Assembly (NCBI RefSeq): GCF_000439085.1
Contig: NZ_AUUA01000003.1
Coordinates: 372,001-436,000, forward strand
DNA: 64,000 nucleotides
Direction of reading: 5' to 3'
DNA from: Leminorella grimontii ATCC 33999 = DSM 5078
GTDB lineage: Bacteria; Pseudomonadota; Gammaproteobacteria; Enterobacterales; Enterobacteriaceae
The position numbers and the translations under genes were made by a program. Shown one piece after another: positions 16,800 to 27,694 of the stretch (position 1 is its first letter; each line of letters begins with the position of its first letter). The notes below the pieces were generated by a model. The model had not been told where the DNA came from. It did not search any database and was given only the letters and a program-made list of their open reading frames with translations.

Positions 16800-16873
16800 G
16801 TTAGATGCCAAGGCGGCAGGCGACTGCCGCTATTTTTCCGTTTCGTATAAACAATACCGCACAGGGTCTTCAT

Positions 16874-17248
16874 ATGAACACGGCAATACGCTCCCTCACA
16901 GAAATCGAATCCCAGCTGACCACCCCAACCTTCTTCGACTTCCTCCAGCATATCGACCTATACAGCGCGCTCGACGCCAGAGACGAGGCCGACTTCGACG
17001 AACGCTGGATGGCAGAGTTTGACCGCCTGAGCCAGGAAACCTTTTCCGAAGAGGTAAACCGGCTTATCGACAGGCTGAGAGAGCTGGCGTTCAAAGGCGC
17101 CTATCGTGTCATTCAGGACGCTGACGCCGCCGCAAGGGTATCGGATGACGTGGAGCTGATAGCCAAAAGCCTGGCGCTGGGGGAAGAGGAAAGCTGGCCG
17201 ACGGCGTTTCTCTGGGCGTCCTATCGGCGGGGAGAGCTGCCCCACTAG
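16874..17248 (+). CDS. Hypothetical acidic protein
   Basis: 124 aa from the ATG at 16874, which has AGGG about 9 nt upstream. An in-frame start at 16805 would add residues with no conserved look. The protein is acidic and helical (TFFDFLQHIDLY, DEADFDERWMAEFDRL) with no membrane segment or signal peptide. I do not recognise a family. It lies 74 nt after the GntR-type regulator on the same strand and may be cotranscribed. Confidence 0.6.
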   Translation: MNTAIRSLTEIESQLTTPTFFDFLQHIDLYSALDARDEADFDERWMAEFDRLSQETFSEEVNRLIDRLRELAFKGAYRVIQDADAAARVSDDVELIAKSLALGEEESWPTAFLWASYRRGELPH

Positions 17249-17267
17249 CCCTGCGGCTTAAAGAAAA

Positions 17268-17289
17268 AAGCGGCCGCCTCCGGCCGCTT
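17268..17289 (-). terminator. Terminator of the DUF4198 gene (possibly bidirectional)
   Basis: AAGCGGCCG (17268-17276) and CGGCCGCTT (17281-17289) form a 9-bp stem. On the minus strand it is followed by TTTTTTC. It lies between convergent genes. Confidence 0.75.
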
Positions 17290-17318
17290 AAAAAAACGAA
17301 ACGCCACTGCTTCGCCTT

Positions 17319-18146
17319 TTATTTCCCTGCTTTCTGCCCTACGTCCTGCCCGACGTTAAACGTAAACGTAGTTTTTACCTTCTCTTCATCGCACACGTTC
17401 TTATCGGCAATCGGCGTTACCTTGTCGGCGAAAATCACCCAGTAGCCATCGCGGTCAACGGGTACGGAGAGCCTGCCCTTATCGTCGGTTTTGGCGCTAA
17501 ACGCGGCCTCCAGGTGGCGGTGGTCGCCGTGCTTGTGGTGGTGATGGGGGTCTTCGTAGCCCGCGTAGCTGGCGCTCACTTTATGGTTAGCCAGCGGCTT
17601 GCCCTGATAGCGCAGCTCGACCGGCAGGCTCTGCCCGCCCTTCAACGTCGCCGGGTCGGCCAGCGGCACGATCTCCAGCGGAATGCCCTGCGGCTGGCTG
17701 ATAAACGCCGCGTCGCCCTTATTGCCGACGTTGACTACCGTTTTGCCGTACATCGACGCCAGCTGGCAGTAGGAGGCGTCGGTCATCTCTCTGCGCGACT
17801 GCTGCTTCCAGCCGTTCTTGTTTTTCGCCCAGTAGGTGGGATTATAGGTAGCGATCGCCAGGTAGCTGCCTTCGACTGCCGGCTTGGTGCTCACATAGCG
17901 GTAGTTCTCCCCCTTCTGCTCAAGCTTTACCTCACCCGCCGCGCTAACCAGCCTGGCGGGTGAGAAGATCGCCAGGCGATCGGCGGCAATCGCCTCCGGC
18001 TCGGGGAAGTTATCGCCATAGCCCATCTCAACCACCATCGGCTGGCCGACCAGCGTGTTGGCCACGTTAATCCAAAGCTCGTGCGCCAGCGCCGGTGCGC
18101 TCAGCAGCGCCGTAGCGCACAGCGCGGTTAACAAACGCAGTTTCAT
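17319..18146 (-). CDS. DUF4198 periplasmic metal-binding protein, His-rich, Zur-box controlled
   Basis: 275 aa with a signal peptide (LLTALCATALLSAPALA). Cleavage would leave His as the first mature residue (HELWINV), a known metal ligand position in DUF4198/NikK-like proteins. A histidine cluster DPHHHHKHGDHRH lies at about residues 200-212, and two Cys are present. It probably binds zinc or another transition metal in the periplasm. AAGGAG lies before the ATG at 18146; the longer in-frame start (18173) is rejected because it precedes this ribosome site. The upstream region holds a near-perfect Zur operator, which argues for induction in zinc starvation. No transporter gene is adjacent. Confidence 0.85.
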   Translation of the reverse strand: MKLRLLTALCATALLSAPALAHELWINVANTLVGQPMVVEMGYGDNFPEPEAIAADRLAIFSPARLVSAAGEVKLEQKGENYRYVSTKPAVEGSYLAIATYNPTYWAKNKNGWKQQSRREMTDASYCQLASMYGKTVVNVGNKGDAAFISQPQGIPLEIVPLADPATLKGGQSLPVELRYQGKPLANHKVSASYAGYEDPHHHHKHGDHRHLEAAFSAKTDDKGRLSVPVDRDGYWVIFADKVTPIADKNVCDEEKVKTTFTFNVGQDVGQKAGK

Positions 18147-18213
18147 CGTTTTGTATCTCCTTTTCCATGCCAAAAGTTAGCGCTCGCTTTCACGCGGGCG
18201 CTTGGGATTCAAT

Positions 18214-18232
18214 GTTAATAATAACTATTATC
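18214..18232. promoter_or_regulatory. Fur-box-like sequence
   Basis: GTTAATAATAACTATTATC matches the 19-bp Fur consensus at 15 of 19 positions by hand alignment. It overlaps a minus-strand -10 candidate GATAAT (complement of about 18227-18232). The region is AT-rich, so chance similarity is possible. Confidence 0.4.
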
Positions 18233-18238
18233 AACTTA

Positions 18239-18261
18239 TTTATGTTATAATATAACATATC
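18239..18261. promoter_or_regulatory. Zur box upstream of DUF4198 gene
   Basis: The core ATGTTATAATATAACAT (18242-18258) is a perfect inverted repeat and equals the centre of the gammaproteobacterial Zur consensus. It overlaps the likely -35 (minus strand TTATAT, 17 nt before GATAAT), so zinc-loaded Zur would block transcription. Confidence 0.8.
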
Positions 18262-18427
18262 ATAATGCAACAAACGCCGATGCGCTGACGATAGGAAGAG
18301 GATCTGAAAAGGCTATTTTTAGTGAGATGTGATGCGCGTGAACAATCAGCGGGGTAGCCAAACTGAAAGGATATGAATTTAAATTAGTAAAATCATATTG
18401 TTAGTAAACTTACTATGATGCCATACT

Positions 18428-18808
18428 TTATTCTTCCAAAAACGCCACGCCAATTCTATCCGCTTTAAACTGTATGAACTGCTTATCCAGATAGAGGTAG
18501 TCATCAATAAACATCTCATCCTGAAATGCGATGCCGTCAACGATCACCGTGTCATAAACCAGAATGCCTCTGACGTTGTACGCAAAGCTATCGCCAACCC
18601 TTTCCAGAACGTAGTTCTCTCTCTTCGTTTCTTCTATGTGGAAGTCGTGCAGGAAAGTAAAGCTCAGCTCAACGGGATAAATTTTATTTATCTCCAGCGG
18701 ATAGGGCACATAGTTTACAAAGCAGGTAATGGTGTAATTACCGACAGATAAAACCACCTCTTCCTCTATATGTTCATTCTGGGCAATAAGTCTGGCGTAA
18801 TGCTTCAT
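18428..18808 (-). CDS. Hypothetical protein, 126 aa
   Basis: 126 aa, cytoplasmic by appearance and beta-rich (VVLSVGNYTITCFVNYVP, ILVYDTVIVDGIAF), acidic overall. I do not recognise the family. Small beta-rich proteins of this size are often immunity proteins, but nothing here proves that. It is downstream of nothing obvious and is separated by about 150 nt from accA on the same strand. Confidence 0.55.
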   Translation of the reverse strand: MKHYARLIAQNEHIEEEVVLSVGNYTITCFVNYVPYPLEINKIYPVELSFTFLHDFHIEETKRENYVLERVGDSFAYNVRGILVYDTVIVDGIAFQDEMFIDDYLYLDKQFIQFKADRIGVAFLEE

Positions 18809-18911
18809 ATCCGTTCACCGCTAAATTCCATCATCATTGTACGAGCAAGCATTCATGTTGGGCATCCAAAAGCCACGCCCATACGTCACGCTGTTATACC
18901 TGCAATAAAAA

Positions 18912-18936
18912 AGCCGCCTGGAAACCCAAGGCGGCT
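18912..18936 (-). terminator. Terminator after accA
   Basis: On the minus strand AGCCGCCT pairs with AGGCGGCT across a 9-nt loop and is followed by TTTTTTAT. Confidence 0.85.
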
Positions 18937-18959
18937 ATTAAAACTCAATAAAACGGCTA

Positions 18960-19919
18960 TCAGCAGTAGCCGTAGTTCATCAGCCGCTGGTAGCGGCGGT
19001 CAATCAGCATCTCTTTATCCAGCGGAGCCAGATCGTCCAGATCGGCGAGGAGCTGGGCCTTCAGGTTCGCCGCCATCTCTTCCGGGTTGCGGTGTGCGCC
19101 GCCCAGTGGTTCAGGGATAACCGTGTCGATAAGGCCGAGCTCTTTTAAGCGCGGGGCGATGATGCCCATTGCTTCAGCCGCCAGCGGCGCCTTATCGGCG
19201 CTCTTCCACAGAATGGAGGCGCAGCCTTCCGGAGAAATAACGGAATAAGTGCTGTATTGCAGCATGTTGACCTTGTCGCCAACACCGATAGCCAGCGCGC
19301 CGCCGGAGCCGCCTTCGCCGATCACGGTGCAAACCACCGGTACGCTCAGGCGAGACATCTCGCGCAGGTTGCGGGCAATCGCCTCAGACTGGCCGCGCTC
19401 TTCCGCGCCAACGCCCGGATAGGCGCCCGGCGTGTCGATAAAGGTGATAATCGGCAGGTTGAAGCGCTCGGCCATCTCCATCAGGCGCAGGGCCTTGCGG
19501 TAGCCTTCCGGCGCGGGCATGCCGAAGTTGCGGCGAATTTTTTCTTTGGTTTCGCGGCCCTTCTGGTGGCCAATCACCATCACCGGACGGCCGTCAAGGC
19601 GAGCGATGCCCCCGACGATAGCCTTATCGTCGGCGTAGGCGCGATCCCCTGCCAGCTCGTCGAAGTCGGTAAAGATGTGCGAAACGTAGTCCAGCGTGTA
19701 GGGACGACGCGGATGGCGCGCCAGCTGGGCAATCTGCCAGGCGCCCAGCTCAGAGAAAATCTTTTGGGTCAGCTCAAGGCTCTTTTCGCGCAGGCGCTTA
19801 ACCTCCTCGTCGAGGTTAATATCCAGCTTCTCGTCTTGAAGACCGATTGACTTTAGCGAATCAATTTTCGCTTCCAGCTCGGCAATCGGCTGTTCAAAAT
19901 CTAGAAAATTCAGGCTCAT
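18960..19919 (-). CDS. accA: Acetyl-CoA carboxylase carboxyltransferase subunit alpha
   Basis: 319 aa, equal to E. coli AccA. It starts [20 protein letters not shown]; the carboxyltransferase core has [23 protein letters not shown] and [15 protein letters not shown]. It transfers carboxyl from biotin to acetyl-CoA together with AccD, the committed step of fatty acid synthesis. It follows dnaE by 12 nt on the same strand, the conserved enterobacterial order, and is closed by the terminator at 18912-18936. Confidence 0.98.
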   Translation of the reverse strand: MSLNFLDFEQPIAELEAKIDSLKSIGLQDEKLDINLDEEVKRLREKSLELTQKIFSELGAWQIAQLARHPRRPYTLDYVSHIFTDFDELAGDRAYADDKAIVGGIARLDGRPVMVIGHQKGRETKEKIRRNFGMPAPEGYRKALRLMEMAERFNLPIITFIDTPGAYPGVGAEERGQSEAIARNLREMSRLSVPVVCTVIGEGGSGGALAIGVGDKVNMLQYSTYSVISPEGCASILWKSADKAPLAAEAMGIIAPRLKELGLIDTVIPEPLGGAHRNPEEMAANLKAQLLADLDDLAPLDKEMLIDRRYQRLMNYGYC

Positions 19920-19931
19920 AGCATTCCTATT

Positions 19932-22900
19932 TTAATCAAATTCCAATTCAACCTGGGCATTGCCAAGCAGAGTCCGCAGGTCGATAAGCAGGCGTTCGCT
20001 CGGCGTCACTCGCCACGCGGCGCCAAAGCGCAGTCGCGCCCTTGCGTCTTCTCTCTGGTAATACAGATGAACTGGGATCGTCCCCGATCGATGCGGTTCC
20101 AACGATTCGCGAAGACGGTTTAACAGCTGGTCATCAATTTGCCCGTCCGTTAACGATATGGCAAGGCCGCGGGCGTATTTTTCCCGCGCTTCACTGATGT
20201 CCATTAATTCGCGGACCATCATTTTAAGTCCGCCGCTAAAATCATCAAAGCTGACCTGTCCGGTTGCAATCAGGACGCGGTCTTTCTCCAGCAGCTGCTG
20301 GTATTTTTCAAGTGCCTCAGAGAATAGCATGACTTCAAGACGACCGGAACGATCATCAAGCGTACAAATGCCAATTCTGTTACCTCGCTTGGTGGTCATC
20401 ACTCTGGCGGCAACCACCAGCCCGGCGGCCATGGTCATTTTGCCCCGCTCGGTGGGGTGCATATCCTTCAGGCGAATGCCGCCGGTATAGCGTTCGATTT
20501 CCTTCAGATACTGCGTGATCGGGTGGCCGGTTAAGTATAGCCCCAGCGTCTCGCGTTCGCCGTCCAGGATCACCTGCTCCGGCCACGGCGGCACGTTAGC
20601 GTAGGCTTTTTCAACGTGCTCAGGCTCTTCGGCCAGCACGCCGAACATGTCGGCCTGCCCCAGCGCTTCGGCCTTGGCGTGCTGATCCGCCGCCTTCATG
20701 GCTTCGGTCAGCGAGTGCATCAGCGCCGCGCGGTGCGGGCCAAGCCGGTCAAAGGCCCCGGCCATAATCAGCTTTTCAAGCACCCGCTTGTTCAGGCGCT
20801 TCATGTCGGAACGGGCGCACAGGTCGAACAGCTCTTTAAAATAGCCGCCCTGGTTGCGGGCCTCGATAATGGCCTCAATCGGCCCTTCGCCGACGCCCTT
20901 GATGGCGCCGATGCCGTAAACGATTTCGCCGTCGTCGTTGACGTGGAAATGGTACAGGCCGCTATTGATGTCCGGCGGCAGCACCTTGAGCCCCATACGT
21001 AGGCATTCGTCCACCAGGCCCACCACCTTTTCGGTGTTGTCCATATCGGCGGTCATCACCGCCGCCATAAACTCGGCCGGATAGTGGGTCTTAAGCCACA
21101 GCGTTTGATAAGACACCAGCGCATAGGCGGCGGAGTGCGACTTGTTAAAGCCGTAGCCGGCGAACTTCTCCACCAGGTCGAAGATCTTCATCGACAGCTC
21201 GCCGTCGATGCCGTTTTTAATCGAGCCCTCTTTAAACACCGAGCGCTGCTTGGCCATCTCCTCGGGCTTTTTCTTACCCATCGCCCGGCGCAGCATGTCC
21301 GCGCCACCGAGGGTGTAGCCCGCCAGCACCTGGGCAATCTGCATGACCTGTTCCTGATACAGGATAATGCCGTAGGTCGGCTCCAGCACCGGCTTGAGCG
21401 ACTCGTGCTGCCACTGGATGTCCGGATAGGATATCTCTTCGCGCCCGTGCTTACGGTCGATGAAGTTGTCCACCATCCCCGACTGTAGCGGCCCCGGACG
21501 GAACAGGGCCACGAGGGCGATCATGTCTTCGAAGCAGTCGGGCTTCAGGCGCTTAATCAGATCCTTCATGCCGCGGGATTCAAGCTGGAATACCGCGGTG
21601 GTTTCCGAACGCTGCAGGACGTCGAAGCTCTTCTGGTCGTCAAGCGGAATGGCCGAGATGTCTATCGGCTCAAGCCCGCTCTTGGCGCGGCGGGCGTTAA
21701 TCATCTCTAACGCCCAGTCGATAATGGTCAGCGTGCGCAGCCCCAGGAAGTCAAACTTCACCAGGCCGGCGTACTCGACGTCGTTCTTGTCAAACTGGGT
21801 GACCGGGAACTGCCCTTCGGGGTCGCAGTACAGCGGCGCGAAGTCGGTTATCTTGGTGGGCGAAATCACCACGCCCCCGGCGTGCTTGCCGGCGTTGCGC
21901 GTGACGCCTTCAAGCTGGCGCGCCATGTCGATAAGCGCCTTCACCTCTTCGTCCGACTCATACAGCTCAGGCAGCTGCGGCTCGGCGGCGAACGCCTTTT
22001 CCAGCGTCATGCCCGGATCGGGCGGCACCAGCTTGGAAATACGATCGACGAAGCCGTAGGGGTGGCCCAGCACGCGGCCCACGTCGCGGATAACCGCCTT
22101 CGCCGCCATGGTGCCGAAGGTAATAATTTGCGAAACCGCGTCCCGACCGTACATTTCGGAAACGTGGTCAATCACCCGGTCGCGTTTCTCCATGCAGAAG
22201 TCGACGTCGAAGTCGGGCATCGATACCCGCTCAGGGTTCAGGAAGCGTTCGAACAGCAGGTCAAATTCCAGCGGATCCAAGTCGGTAATGCCGAGAGAAT
22301 AAGCCACCAGCGAGCCCGCGCCGGAGCCTCGCCCCGGGCCAACCGGCACGTCGTTGTCCTTGGACCATTGGATAAACTCCATCACGATCAGGAAGTAGCC
22401 GGGGAACCCCATCTGGTTGATAACGTTAAGCTCAACCTCCAGGCGTTCGTCGTACTCGCCGCGCCGCTTGGCGCGCACGTCCTCATCGGGATATAAAAAT
22501 TCCAGACGCTTTTCCAGCCCCTCTTTGGCGCACTTGACCAGGAAGTCTTCGGTGGTCATCTCGCCGGTCGGGAACTGCGGCAGAAAGTACTCACCCAGGC
22601 GGATAGTGACGTTGCAGCGCTTGGCGATTTCCACGCTGTTTATCAGCGCTTCAGGAATGTCGGAGAACAGCTCGCACATTTCCTCTTCGCTGCGCAGATA
22701 CTGCTCGACGCTGTATTTTTTCGGCCGCTTCGGGTCGTCCAGCGTAAAGCCGTCGTGGATCGCCACGCGGATTTCGTGCGCGTCAAAGTCAGACTTAGCG
22801 ATAAACTTCACGTCGTTGGTCGCGACGACCGGCAGGCCCTCTTTGGTCGCCAGCTCGACGGCGGCGTGCAGATAAAGCTCTTCGTCCTCGCGGCCGGTTC

Positions 22901-23414
22901 TCACCAGCTCAAGGTAGTAGCGATCGGGAAAGTGTTCGCGGTAGAAGGCGACGCATTCGTCAACCAGCTGCTGGTTGCCGCGTATCAGGGACTGGCCGAC
23001 GTCGCCAAACCGCGCGCCGGACAGGAGGATAAGCCCCTCTTTGTGCTCAATCAGCCAGTCTCGGTCGATAACCGGCCCGCCCTGCACGTAGCCGCGCTGA
23101 TAGGCGCGGGAGATCAGCAGCGTCAGGTTCTGATAGCCGACGTTATCGGAGGCCAGTACGGTCAGCTCGGCCAGCTCGTCTCCCGTCAGCCCGCCCTGCA
23201 TGCGAAAATCGGCGCCGATAATGGGCTTAATGCCCGCCCCGTGCGCCGAGCCGTAGAACTTCACCAGTCCGCACAGGTTGGTAAAGTCGGTGATAGCCAT
23301 GGCCGGCATGTTCAACGCGGCAACCTTTTTCACCAACGGGCCCACCTTGGCGAGCCCATCTATCATGGAATAGTCGCTGTGGATTCGAAGATGAACAAAA
23401 CGAGGTTCGGCCAT
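19932..23414 (-). CDS. dnaE: DNA polymerase III subunit alpha
   Basis: 1160 aa, same size as E. coli DnaE. An N-terminal PHP domain opens with [15 protein letters not shown]. The palm region holds [16 protein letters not shown] with catalytic aspartates (about residues 400-405), and [14 protein letters not shown] lies just before. The C-terminus contains the beta-binding/OB region (about 980-1080; [16 protein letters not shown]). It is the replicative polymerase catalytic subunit. It lies between rnhB (57 nt) and accA (12 nt), as in E. coli. Confidence 0.98.
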   Translation of the reverse strand: MAEPRFVHLRIHSDYSMIDGLAKVGPLVKKVAALNMPAMAITDFTNLCGLVKFYGSAHGAGIKPIIGADFRMQGGLTGDELAELTVLASDNVGYQNLTLLISRAYQRGYVQGGPVIDRDWLIEHKEGLILLSGARFGDVGQSLIRGNQQLVDECVAFYREHFPDRYYLELVRTGREDEELYLHAAVELATKEGLPVVATNDVKFIAKSDFDAHEIRVAIHDGFTLDDPKRPKKYSVEQYLRSEEEMCELFSDIPEALINSVEIAKRCNVTIRLGEYFLPQFPTGEMTTEDFLVKCAKEGLEKRLEFLYPDEDVRAKRRGEYDERLEVELNVINQMGFPGYFLIVMEFIQWSKDNDVPVGPGRGSGAGSLVAYSLGITDLDPLEFDLLFERFLNPERVSMPDFDVDFCMEKRDRVIDHVSEMYGRDAVSQIITFGTMAAKAVIRDVGRVLGHPYGFVDRISKLVPPDPGMTLEKAFAAEPQLPELYESDEEVKALIDMARQLEGVTRNAGKHAGGVVISPTKITDFAPLYCDPEGQFPVTQFDKNDVEYAGLVKFDFLGLRTLTIIDWALEMINARRAKSGLEPIDISAIPLDDQKSFDVLQRSETTAVFQLESRGMKDLIKRLKPDCFEDMIALVALFRPGPLQSGMVDNFIDRKHGREEISYPDIQWQHESLKPVLEPTYGIILYQEQVMQIAQVLAGYTLGGADMLRRAMGKKKPEEMAKQRSVFKEGSIKNGIDGELSMKIFDLVEKFAGYGFNKSHSAAYALVSYQTLWLKTHYPAEFMAAVMTADMDNTEKVVGLVDECLRMGLKVLPPDINSGLYHFHVNDDGEIVYGIGAIKGVGEGPIEAIIEARNQGGYFKELFDLCARSDMKRLNKRVLEKLIMAGAFDRLGPHRAALMHSLTEAMKAADQHAKAEALGQADMFGVLAEEPEHVEKAYANVPPWPEQVILDGERETLGLYLTGHPITQYLKEIERYTGGIRLKDMHPTERGKMTMAAGLVVAARVMTTKRGNRIGICTLDDRSGRLEVMLFSEALEKYQQLLEKDRVLIATGQVSFDDFSGGLKMMVRELMDISEAREKYARGLAISLTDGQIDDQLLNRLRESLEPHRSGTIPVHLYYQREDARARLRFGAAWRVTPSERLLIDLRTLLGNAQVELEFD

Positions 23415-23471
23415 GTTGCTACCCGCTATCTAATGACGTTCGTTATTCAAAAAGAAGAAAGGCCCGACGGC

Positions 23472-24080
23472 CTAAGCCAGCCCGAGCGCACGCTTAACCG
23501 GCGCAAAGCTTTTACGGTGATGTTCGGTCGCGCCGTGCTCCGCCAGCTTTTCCAGATGGAGCGCCGTCGGGTATCCCTTATGCTGGGCAAAGCCGTATTG
23601 GGGAAACAGGGCGTCCAGATCGGCCATTTCGGCATCGCGCGCTACTTTGGCTATGATAGAGGCGGCGCTGATTTCTGCAACCCGGCTGTCGCCCTTAACC
23701 ACTGCCTGCGACCTCATAGGGAGCGTCGGGCAGCGGTTGCCGTCAATCAGAACCCACTCCGGTTGCACGGTAAGCCCGGCTACCGCCCGCTGCATGGCGA
23801 GCATCGTGGCGTGCAGAATGTTCAGGCGGTCGATCTCATCCGGCTCGGCGCGCCCCAGGCACCAGCACAGCGCCTTCTGTTTAATTTCTTCGCACAGCGC
23901 CAGCCGCCTTTTCTCGCTCAGCGCCTTTGAGTCCGCCAGCCCGACGATCGGCCTGGCAGGATCTAAAATAACTGCGGCAGTTACCACTGCACCGACCAGC
24001 GGGCCGCGCCCGACTTCATCTACGCCGGCAATCAGCGAAGCCTGTGGGTATACAAAAGGCGGAAAAGTCATCTTTGCCAT
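23472..24080 (-). CDS. rnhB: Ribonuclease HII
   Basis: 202 aa. [13 protein letters not shown] holds the first catalytic Asp/Glu (about residues 20-22). IDGNRCP and [15 protein letters not shown] complete the active site, and [14 protein letters not shown] follows. It removes ribonucleotides from DNA-RNA hybrids. The N-terminus [12 protein letters not shown] is a few residues longer than in E. coli (198 aa). It sits 13 nt after lpxB in the lpx-rnhB-dnaE block. Confidence 0.97.
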   Translation of the reverse strand: MAKMTFPPFVYPQASLIAGVDEVGRGPLVGAVVTAAVILDPARPIVGLADSKALSEKRRLALCEEIKQKALCWCLGRAEPDEIDRLNILHATMLAMQRAVAGLTVQPEWVLIDGNRCPTLPMRSQAVVKGDSRVAEISAASIIAKVARDAEMADLDALFPQYGFAQHKGYPTALHLEKLAEHGATEHHRKSFAPVKRALGLA

Positions 24081-24093
24081 TGCGCTGTCCCTG

Positions 24094-25248
24094 TTATTGT
24101 CTGCCGGCTAATTCCAGCACCGCCTCGGCGGCCTGAACGTCCGCATCGCAGCGGATGCTTTGGTGCAGCTCGGTGAAGGTTTCCCTCAGCGCTTTGACGT
24201 TTTCGTTTTGTTTATCCAAAAGCGGCATCAGGGCGTCATAAAGCTTTTGCGGCGTACATTCTTCCTGCAGCAGCTCCTTGACCAGCTCGCGGCCGGCCAG
24301 CAGGTTGGGCAGAGAAACGTACGGCGTCTTAATCAGGCGCTTGGCCAGCCAAAAGGTAAAGGGCTTCATGCGGTAGCCGACCACCATCGGGCACTTGGCC
24401 AGCATGCACTCAAGCGCCGCCGTACCCGACGCCAAGAGGGCAGCGTCGCTGGCTATCATCGCATCGCGCGCCTGACCGTCCAGCAGCCGCACGGACAGAT
24501 CGGGGGCGACAGTGGCTTTAATCTGTTCAAACTGTTGGCGACGCTTGGCGTTGACCAGCGGCACCAGAATTTCAAGGTCGGGGTAGCGTTCGCGCAGCAG
24601 GCGAGCGGTTTGCAAAAAGTCCGCGCTCAGCATCTCCACTTCCGCATGTCGACTGCCCGGCAGCAGCGCCAGGCAGTGAACGTCGGACGCAATGCCCAGT
24701 CGTTGGCGCGCAGCTTCTACGTCGGCATCCAGCGGCATGGCGTCCGCCATGGTGTGACCGATAAAGCGGCAGGGAACGTTAAAGCGATCGTAGAACGCCT
24801 TTTCAAAAGGAAGGAACGCCAGCACCAGGTTGGTCGAGCGACCGATTTTGAAAACGCGGTTTTGACGCCACGCCCAAACGGAGGGGCTGACGTAGTGAAT
24901 AGTCTTAATGCCGCTTTGCTTTAGCTTGCCTTCGAGAGTGATGTTGAAATCCGGCGCGTCGATGCCGACGAACACGTCCGGCTTCAGTTCACTAAAGCGC
25001 TGAACCAGCGTTTGACGGATTTTCAGCAGCCTGGGCAGGCGCTCCAGCACCTCCACCACGCCCATTACCGCCAGCTCTTCCATTTCAAACCAGGCTTCGC
25101 AGCCTTCGGCCTGCATCAAAGGCCCGGCGACGCCGACAAAGCGCGCGTCGGGCACCCGCTCTTTAAGCGCACGGATAAGCCCGGCGCCAAGAATATCGCC
25201 GGAGGTTTCCCCGGCGACCAGGCCAATTGTCAGAGGACGATTCGACAT
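24094..25248 (-). CDS. lpxB: Lipid-A-disaccharide synthase
   Basis: 384 aa (E. coli 382). The GT19 glycosyltransferase signature is seen in [20 protein letters not shown] at the N-terminus, with [24 protein letters not shown] and [13 protein letters not shown] further on. It joins UDP-diacylglucosamine and lipid X at the inner membrane. Its start is 3 nt from the lpxA stop, consistent with coupled translation. Confidence 0.98.
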   Translation of the reverse strand: MSNRPLTIGLVAGETSGDILGAGLIRALKERVPDARFVGVAGPLMQAEGCEAWFEMEELAVMGVVEVLERLPRLLKIRQTLVQRFSELKPDVFVGIDAPDFNITLEGKLKQSGIKTIHYVSPSVWAWRQNRVFKIGRSTNLVLAFLPFEKAFYDRFNVPCRFIGHTMADAMPLDADVEAARQRLGIASDVHCLALLPGSRHAEVEMLSADFLQTARLLRERYPDLEILVPLVNAKRRQQFEQIKATVAPDLSVRLLDGQARDAMIASDAALLASGTAALECMLAKCPMVVGYRMKPFTFWLAKRLIKTPYVSLPNLLAGRELVKELLQEECTPQKLYDALMPLLDKQNENVKALRETFTELHQSIRCDADVQAAEAVLELAGRQ

Positions 25249-25251
25249 TGT

Positions 25252-26040
25252 TTATCGAATGATGCCGCGGGTTGAGCGTTCAAAGAAGTCCGCAAACGGC
25301 TGCACGGCGGGCTGTTCCTTCGCCAGCGCTTCGATTTCAGGCTTGGCTTCATCCAGCGTCTTTCCGCTGCGGTAAAGCAGCTTGTACGCCTGACGAATAG
25401 CCTGTATCGCGGGCTTGTCAAAGCCGCGGCGCTTAAGGCCTTCAATATTGACGCCAAAAGGCGTCGCGTGGTTGCCCTGGGCTATCAGATATGGAGGAAC
25501 GTCCTGAGCAACGCCGGAGCAGCCGCCAACCATTACGTGGGCGCCGATGATGCAGAACTGATGCACCGCCGTCATGCCGCCGATAATGGCAAAGTCGTCT
25601 ACTTCAACGTGGCCCGCCAGCGTCGCGTTGTTGGCGAAAATACAGCGGTTACCGATCTGACAGTCGTGCGCGATGTGCGCATTGATCATCAGCAGGTTAT
25701 CGTTGCCAATGCGAGTGACGCCACCGCCCTGAACCGTACCCCGATGGATAGTCACGCTCTCGCGGATCCGGTTGCGATCGCCAATCTCTACGCGAGTCGG
25801 TTCGCCTGCGTATTTCAGATCCTGGTTCACCTCGCCGACGGAAGCAAACTGGTAGATTTGGTTATCGGCGCCGATTTTCGTCACGCCGTTCACCACGACG
25901 TGAGATTTGAGAACGGTTCCAGGCCCGATTTCAACGTCAGCGCCTACCCAGCAGAAAGGGCCGATGTGCGCGCCTGCGCCGATAACGGCACCCTCTTCAA
26001 CAATCGCAGTAGGATGAATAAAGGCGGTGTTATCAATCAC
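25252..26040 (-). CDS. lpxA: UDP-N-acetylglucosamine acyltransferase
   Basis: 262 aa, identical in length to E. coli LpxA when the GTG at 26040 is used ([17 protein letters not shown]). A longer frame from 26067 overlaps fabZ and lacks homology, so it is rejected. Repeated hexapeptides form the left-handed beta-helix. [19 protein letters not shown] and [16 protein letters not shown] flank the active site His, and the C-terminal helical domain ends ERSTRGIIR. It performs the first step of lipid A synthesis. It lies 4 nt after fabZ. Confidence 0.98.
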   Translation of the reverse strand: MIDNTAFIHPTAIVEEGAVIGAGAHIGPFCWVGADVEIGPGTVLKSHVVVNGVTKIGADNQIYQFASVGEVNQDLKYAGEPTRVEIGDRNRIRESVTIHRGTVQGGGVTRIGNDNLLMINAHIAHDCQIGNRCIFANNATLAGHVEVDDFAIIGGMTAVHQFCIIGAHVMVGGCSGVAQDVPPYLIAQGNHATPFGVNIEGLKRRGFDKPAIQAIRQAYKLLYRSGKTLDEAKPEIEALAKEQPAVQPFADFFERSTRGIIR

Positions 26041-26044
26041 GGTA

Positions 26045-26500
26045 TTAAGCCTCCCGGCGTCGTGCACACATCATGTCGGCTTCGCAGGCGATTTCGCCGT
26101 CAACCTTGGCGACACCGCGGAAGCGCGCTACGCCACGACGCTCTTTAATAAATTCAACTTCAAGGATCAGCTGGTCTCCCGGCTGTACCGGGCGCTTGAA
26201 TCGGGCGTTGTCAACGGCGGCGAAGTAGTAAAGTTCACCGGGTTCCAGGCGGCCAAGGCTCTTAAACGCCAGAATGCCGGTGGCCTGCGCCATGGCTTCC
26301 AGAATCAACACGCCAGGGAAAATCGGCTTGCCCGGGAAATGTCCCTGAAAAAAAGGCTCGTTGACAGAAACGTTCTTCACCGCCTTCAGGAACTTGCCCT
26401 TGTCGAAATCCAATACGCGGTCGACCAGCAAAAACGGGTAGCGGTGGGGTAATAAACTCAGGATCTCTTCGATATCCAGAGTGTGATTGTCAGTAGTCAA
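26045..26500 (-). CDS. fabZ: 3-hydroxyacyl-ACP dehydratase FabZ
   Basis: 151 aa as in E. coli, starting at TTG 26500, which gives [20 protein letters not shown]. The hot-dog-fold active site is [20 protein letters not shown] with the catalytic His and downstream Glu. It dehydrates 3-hydroxyacyl-ACP in fatty acid elongation and competes with LpxA/LpxD for 3-hydroxymyristoyl-ACP, which explains its place in the lpx cluster. The 165-nt gap to lpxD has no clear terminator. Confidence 0.98.
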   Translation of the reverse strand: MTTDNHTLDIEEILSLLPHRYPFLLVDRVLDFDKGKFLKAVKNVSVNEPFFQGHFPGKPIFPGVLILEAMAQATGILAFKSLGRLEPGELYYFAAVDNARFKRPVQPGDQLILEVEFIKERRGVARFRGVAKVDGEIACEADMMCARRREA

Positions 26501-26665
26501 AATACTCTTCCTGTCTTCTAAACTGAACTGATAGTATCAACGACGCGGCCTGCTTTTCATCCGATAGGCAGGCCGCAAACAAAAAAATAAAATTGATGGC
26601 TCAATAATTGTTTATTTTACATATACCTTGATGCGCTAGGTCGTTATACGCATATCGGCACCAGC

Positions 26666-27691
26666 CTATTTCCCATCAACCTTACGCTCAACGGCCTTCA
26701 GCCGTTTACTCATCTCATTTATATTCAGCACCAGAGCGGCGGTCTTTCTCCACTCCTTGTTGGTCTGAAGCGGAATGCCTGAAGAATAAATTCCCGGCTC
26801 GGTGATAGGACGCATCACCATGCCCATTCCCGTTACGACGGCCTTATCGCAGATTTCCATATGGCCGTTGATAACGCTGGCGCCGCCGATTTGACAGTAG
26901 CGACCCACTTTCAGGCTTCCGGCCATAATGACGCCGCCGGCAACCGCCGTATTGTCGCCAATAATGACGTTGTGCGCAATCTGGCACTGGTTATCAATGA
27001 TAACGCCATTGCCAATCTGCGTGTCGTCCAGCGCGCCGCGGTCAATCGTGGTGCAGGCGCCGATCTCTACGCGATCGCCAATGCGAACCGTACCCAGCTG
27101 AGGGATTTTCACCCACTCGCCGCGCTCGTTGGCATAACCAAAGCCGTCAGCGCCAATGACCGTGCCGGATTGGACCAGGCAGTTTTCGCCCATCACAACC
27201 TCATGGTAAATCGTCACGTTGGCCCACAGGCGGGTGCCTGCGCCCAGGCGCGCGTTTTTACCAATGAAACACCCTGCGCCGATAATAGCGTTATCGCCAA
27301 GCTCTACGCCCGATTCAATCACCGCGTTAGCGCCGATAGAAACGTTTTGGCCAAGCTTCGCGCTCGGGTCGATGACGGCAGAAGGCGCAATGTCTTTGGC
27401 TGGCATTGGCGTCGTATCAAGCAGCTGGGCCATGCGGGCATAGCTCAGATACGGATTTTTAACGACCAGCGCCGCCAGGTGCGAACAGAACGGTAGATTC
27501 TCTTCGGCCACCACCACCGCGCTGGCGCGGCAGTTTAACAGCTGCTCCTGATAGCGCGAATTGGATAAAAAGGTAATCTGCCCTTCTTTCGCAGAACTCA
27601 TTGAGGCAACGCCGGAGATGACGATATCGCCATCTCCGTGCAGTTGTGCACCCAAATGTTCGGCTAAATCAGCTAAACGAATGGACTGCAT
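26666..27691 (-). CDS. lpxD: UDP-3-O-(3-hydroxymyristoyl)glucosamine N-acyltransferase
   Basis: 341 aa with the ATG at 27691, matching E. coli length; a GTG at 27694 directly follows the skp stop and is less likely. The N-terminal uridine-binding domain (to about residue 100) precedes a beta-helix of hexapeptides. [20 protein letters not shown] includes the catalytic His, and the C-terminal helix ends [11 protein letters not shown]. It performs the third step of lipid A synthesis. It is tightly linked to skp (3 nt). Confidence 0.98.
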   Translation of the reverse strand: MQSIRLADLAEHLGAQLHGDGDIVISGVASMSSAKEGQITFLSNSRYQEQLLNCRASAVVVAEENLPFCSHLAALVVKNPYLSYARMAQLLDTTPMPAKDIAPSAVIDPSAKLGQNVSIGANAVIESGVELGDNAIIGAGCFIGKNARLGAGTRLWANVTIYHEVVMGENCLVQSGTVIGADGFGYANERGEWVKIPQLGTVRIGDRVEIGACTTIDRGALDDTQIGNGVIIDNQCQIAHNVIIGDNTAVAGGVIMAGSLKVGRYCQIGGASVINGHMEICDKAVVTGMGMVMRPITEPGIYSSGIPLQTNKEWRKTAALVLNINEMSKRLKAVERKVDGK

Positions 27692-27694
27692 CAC

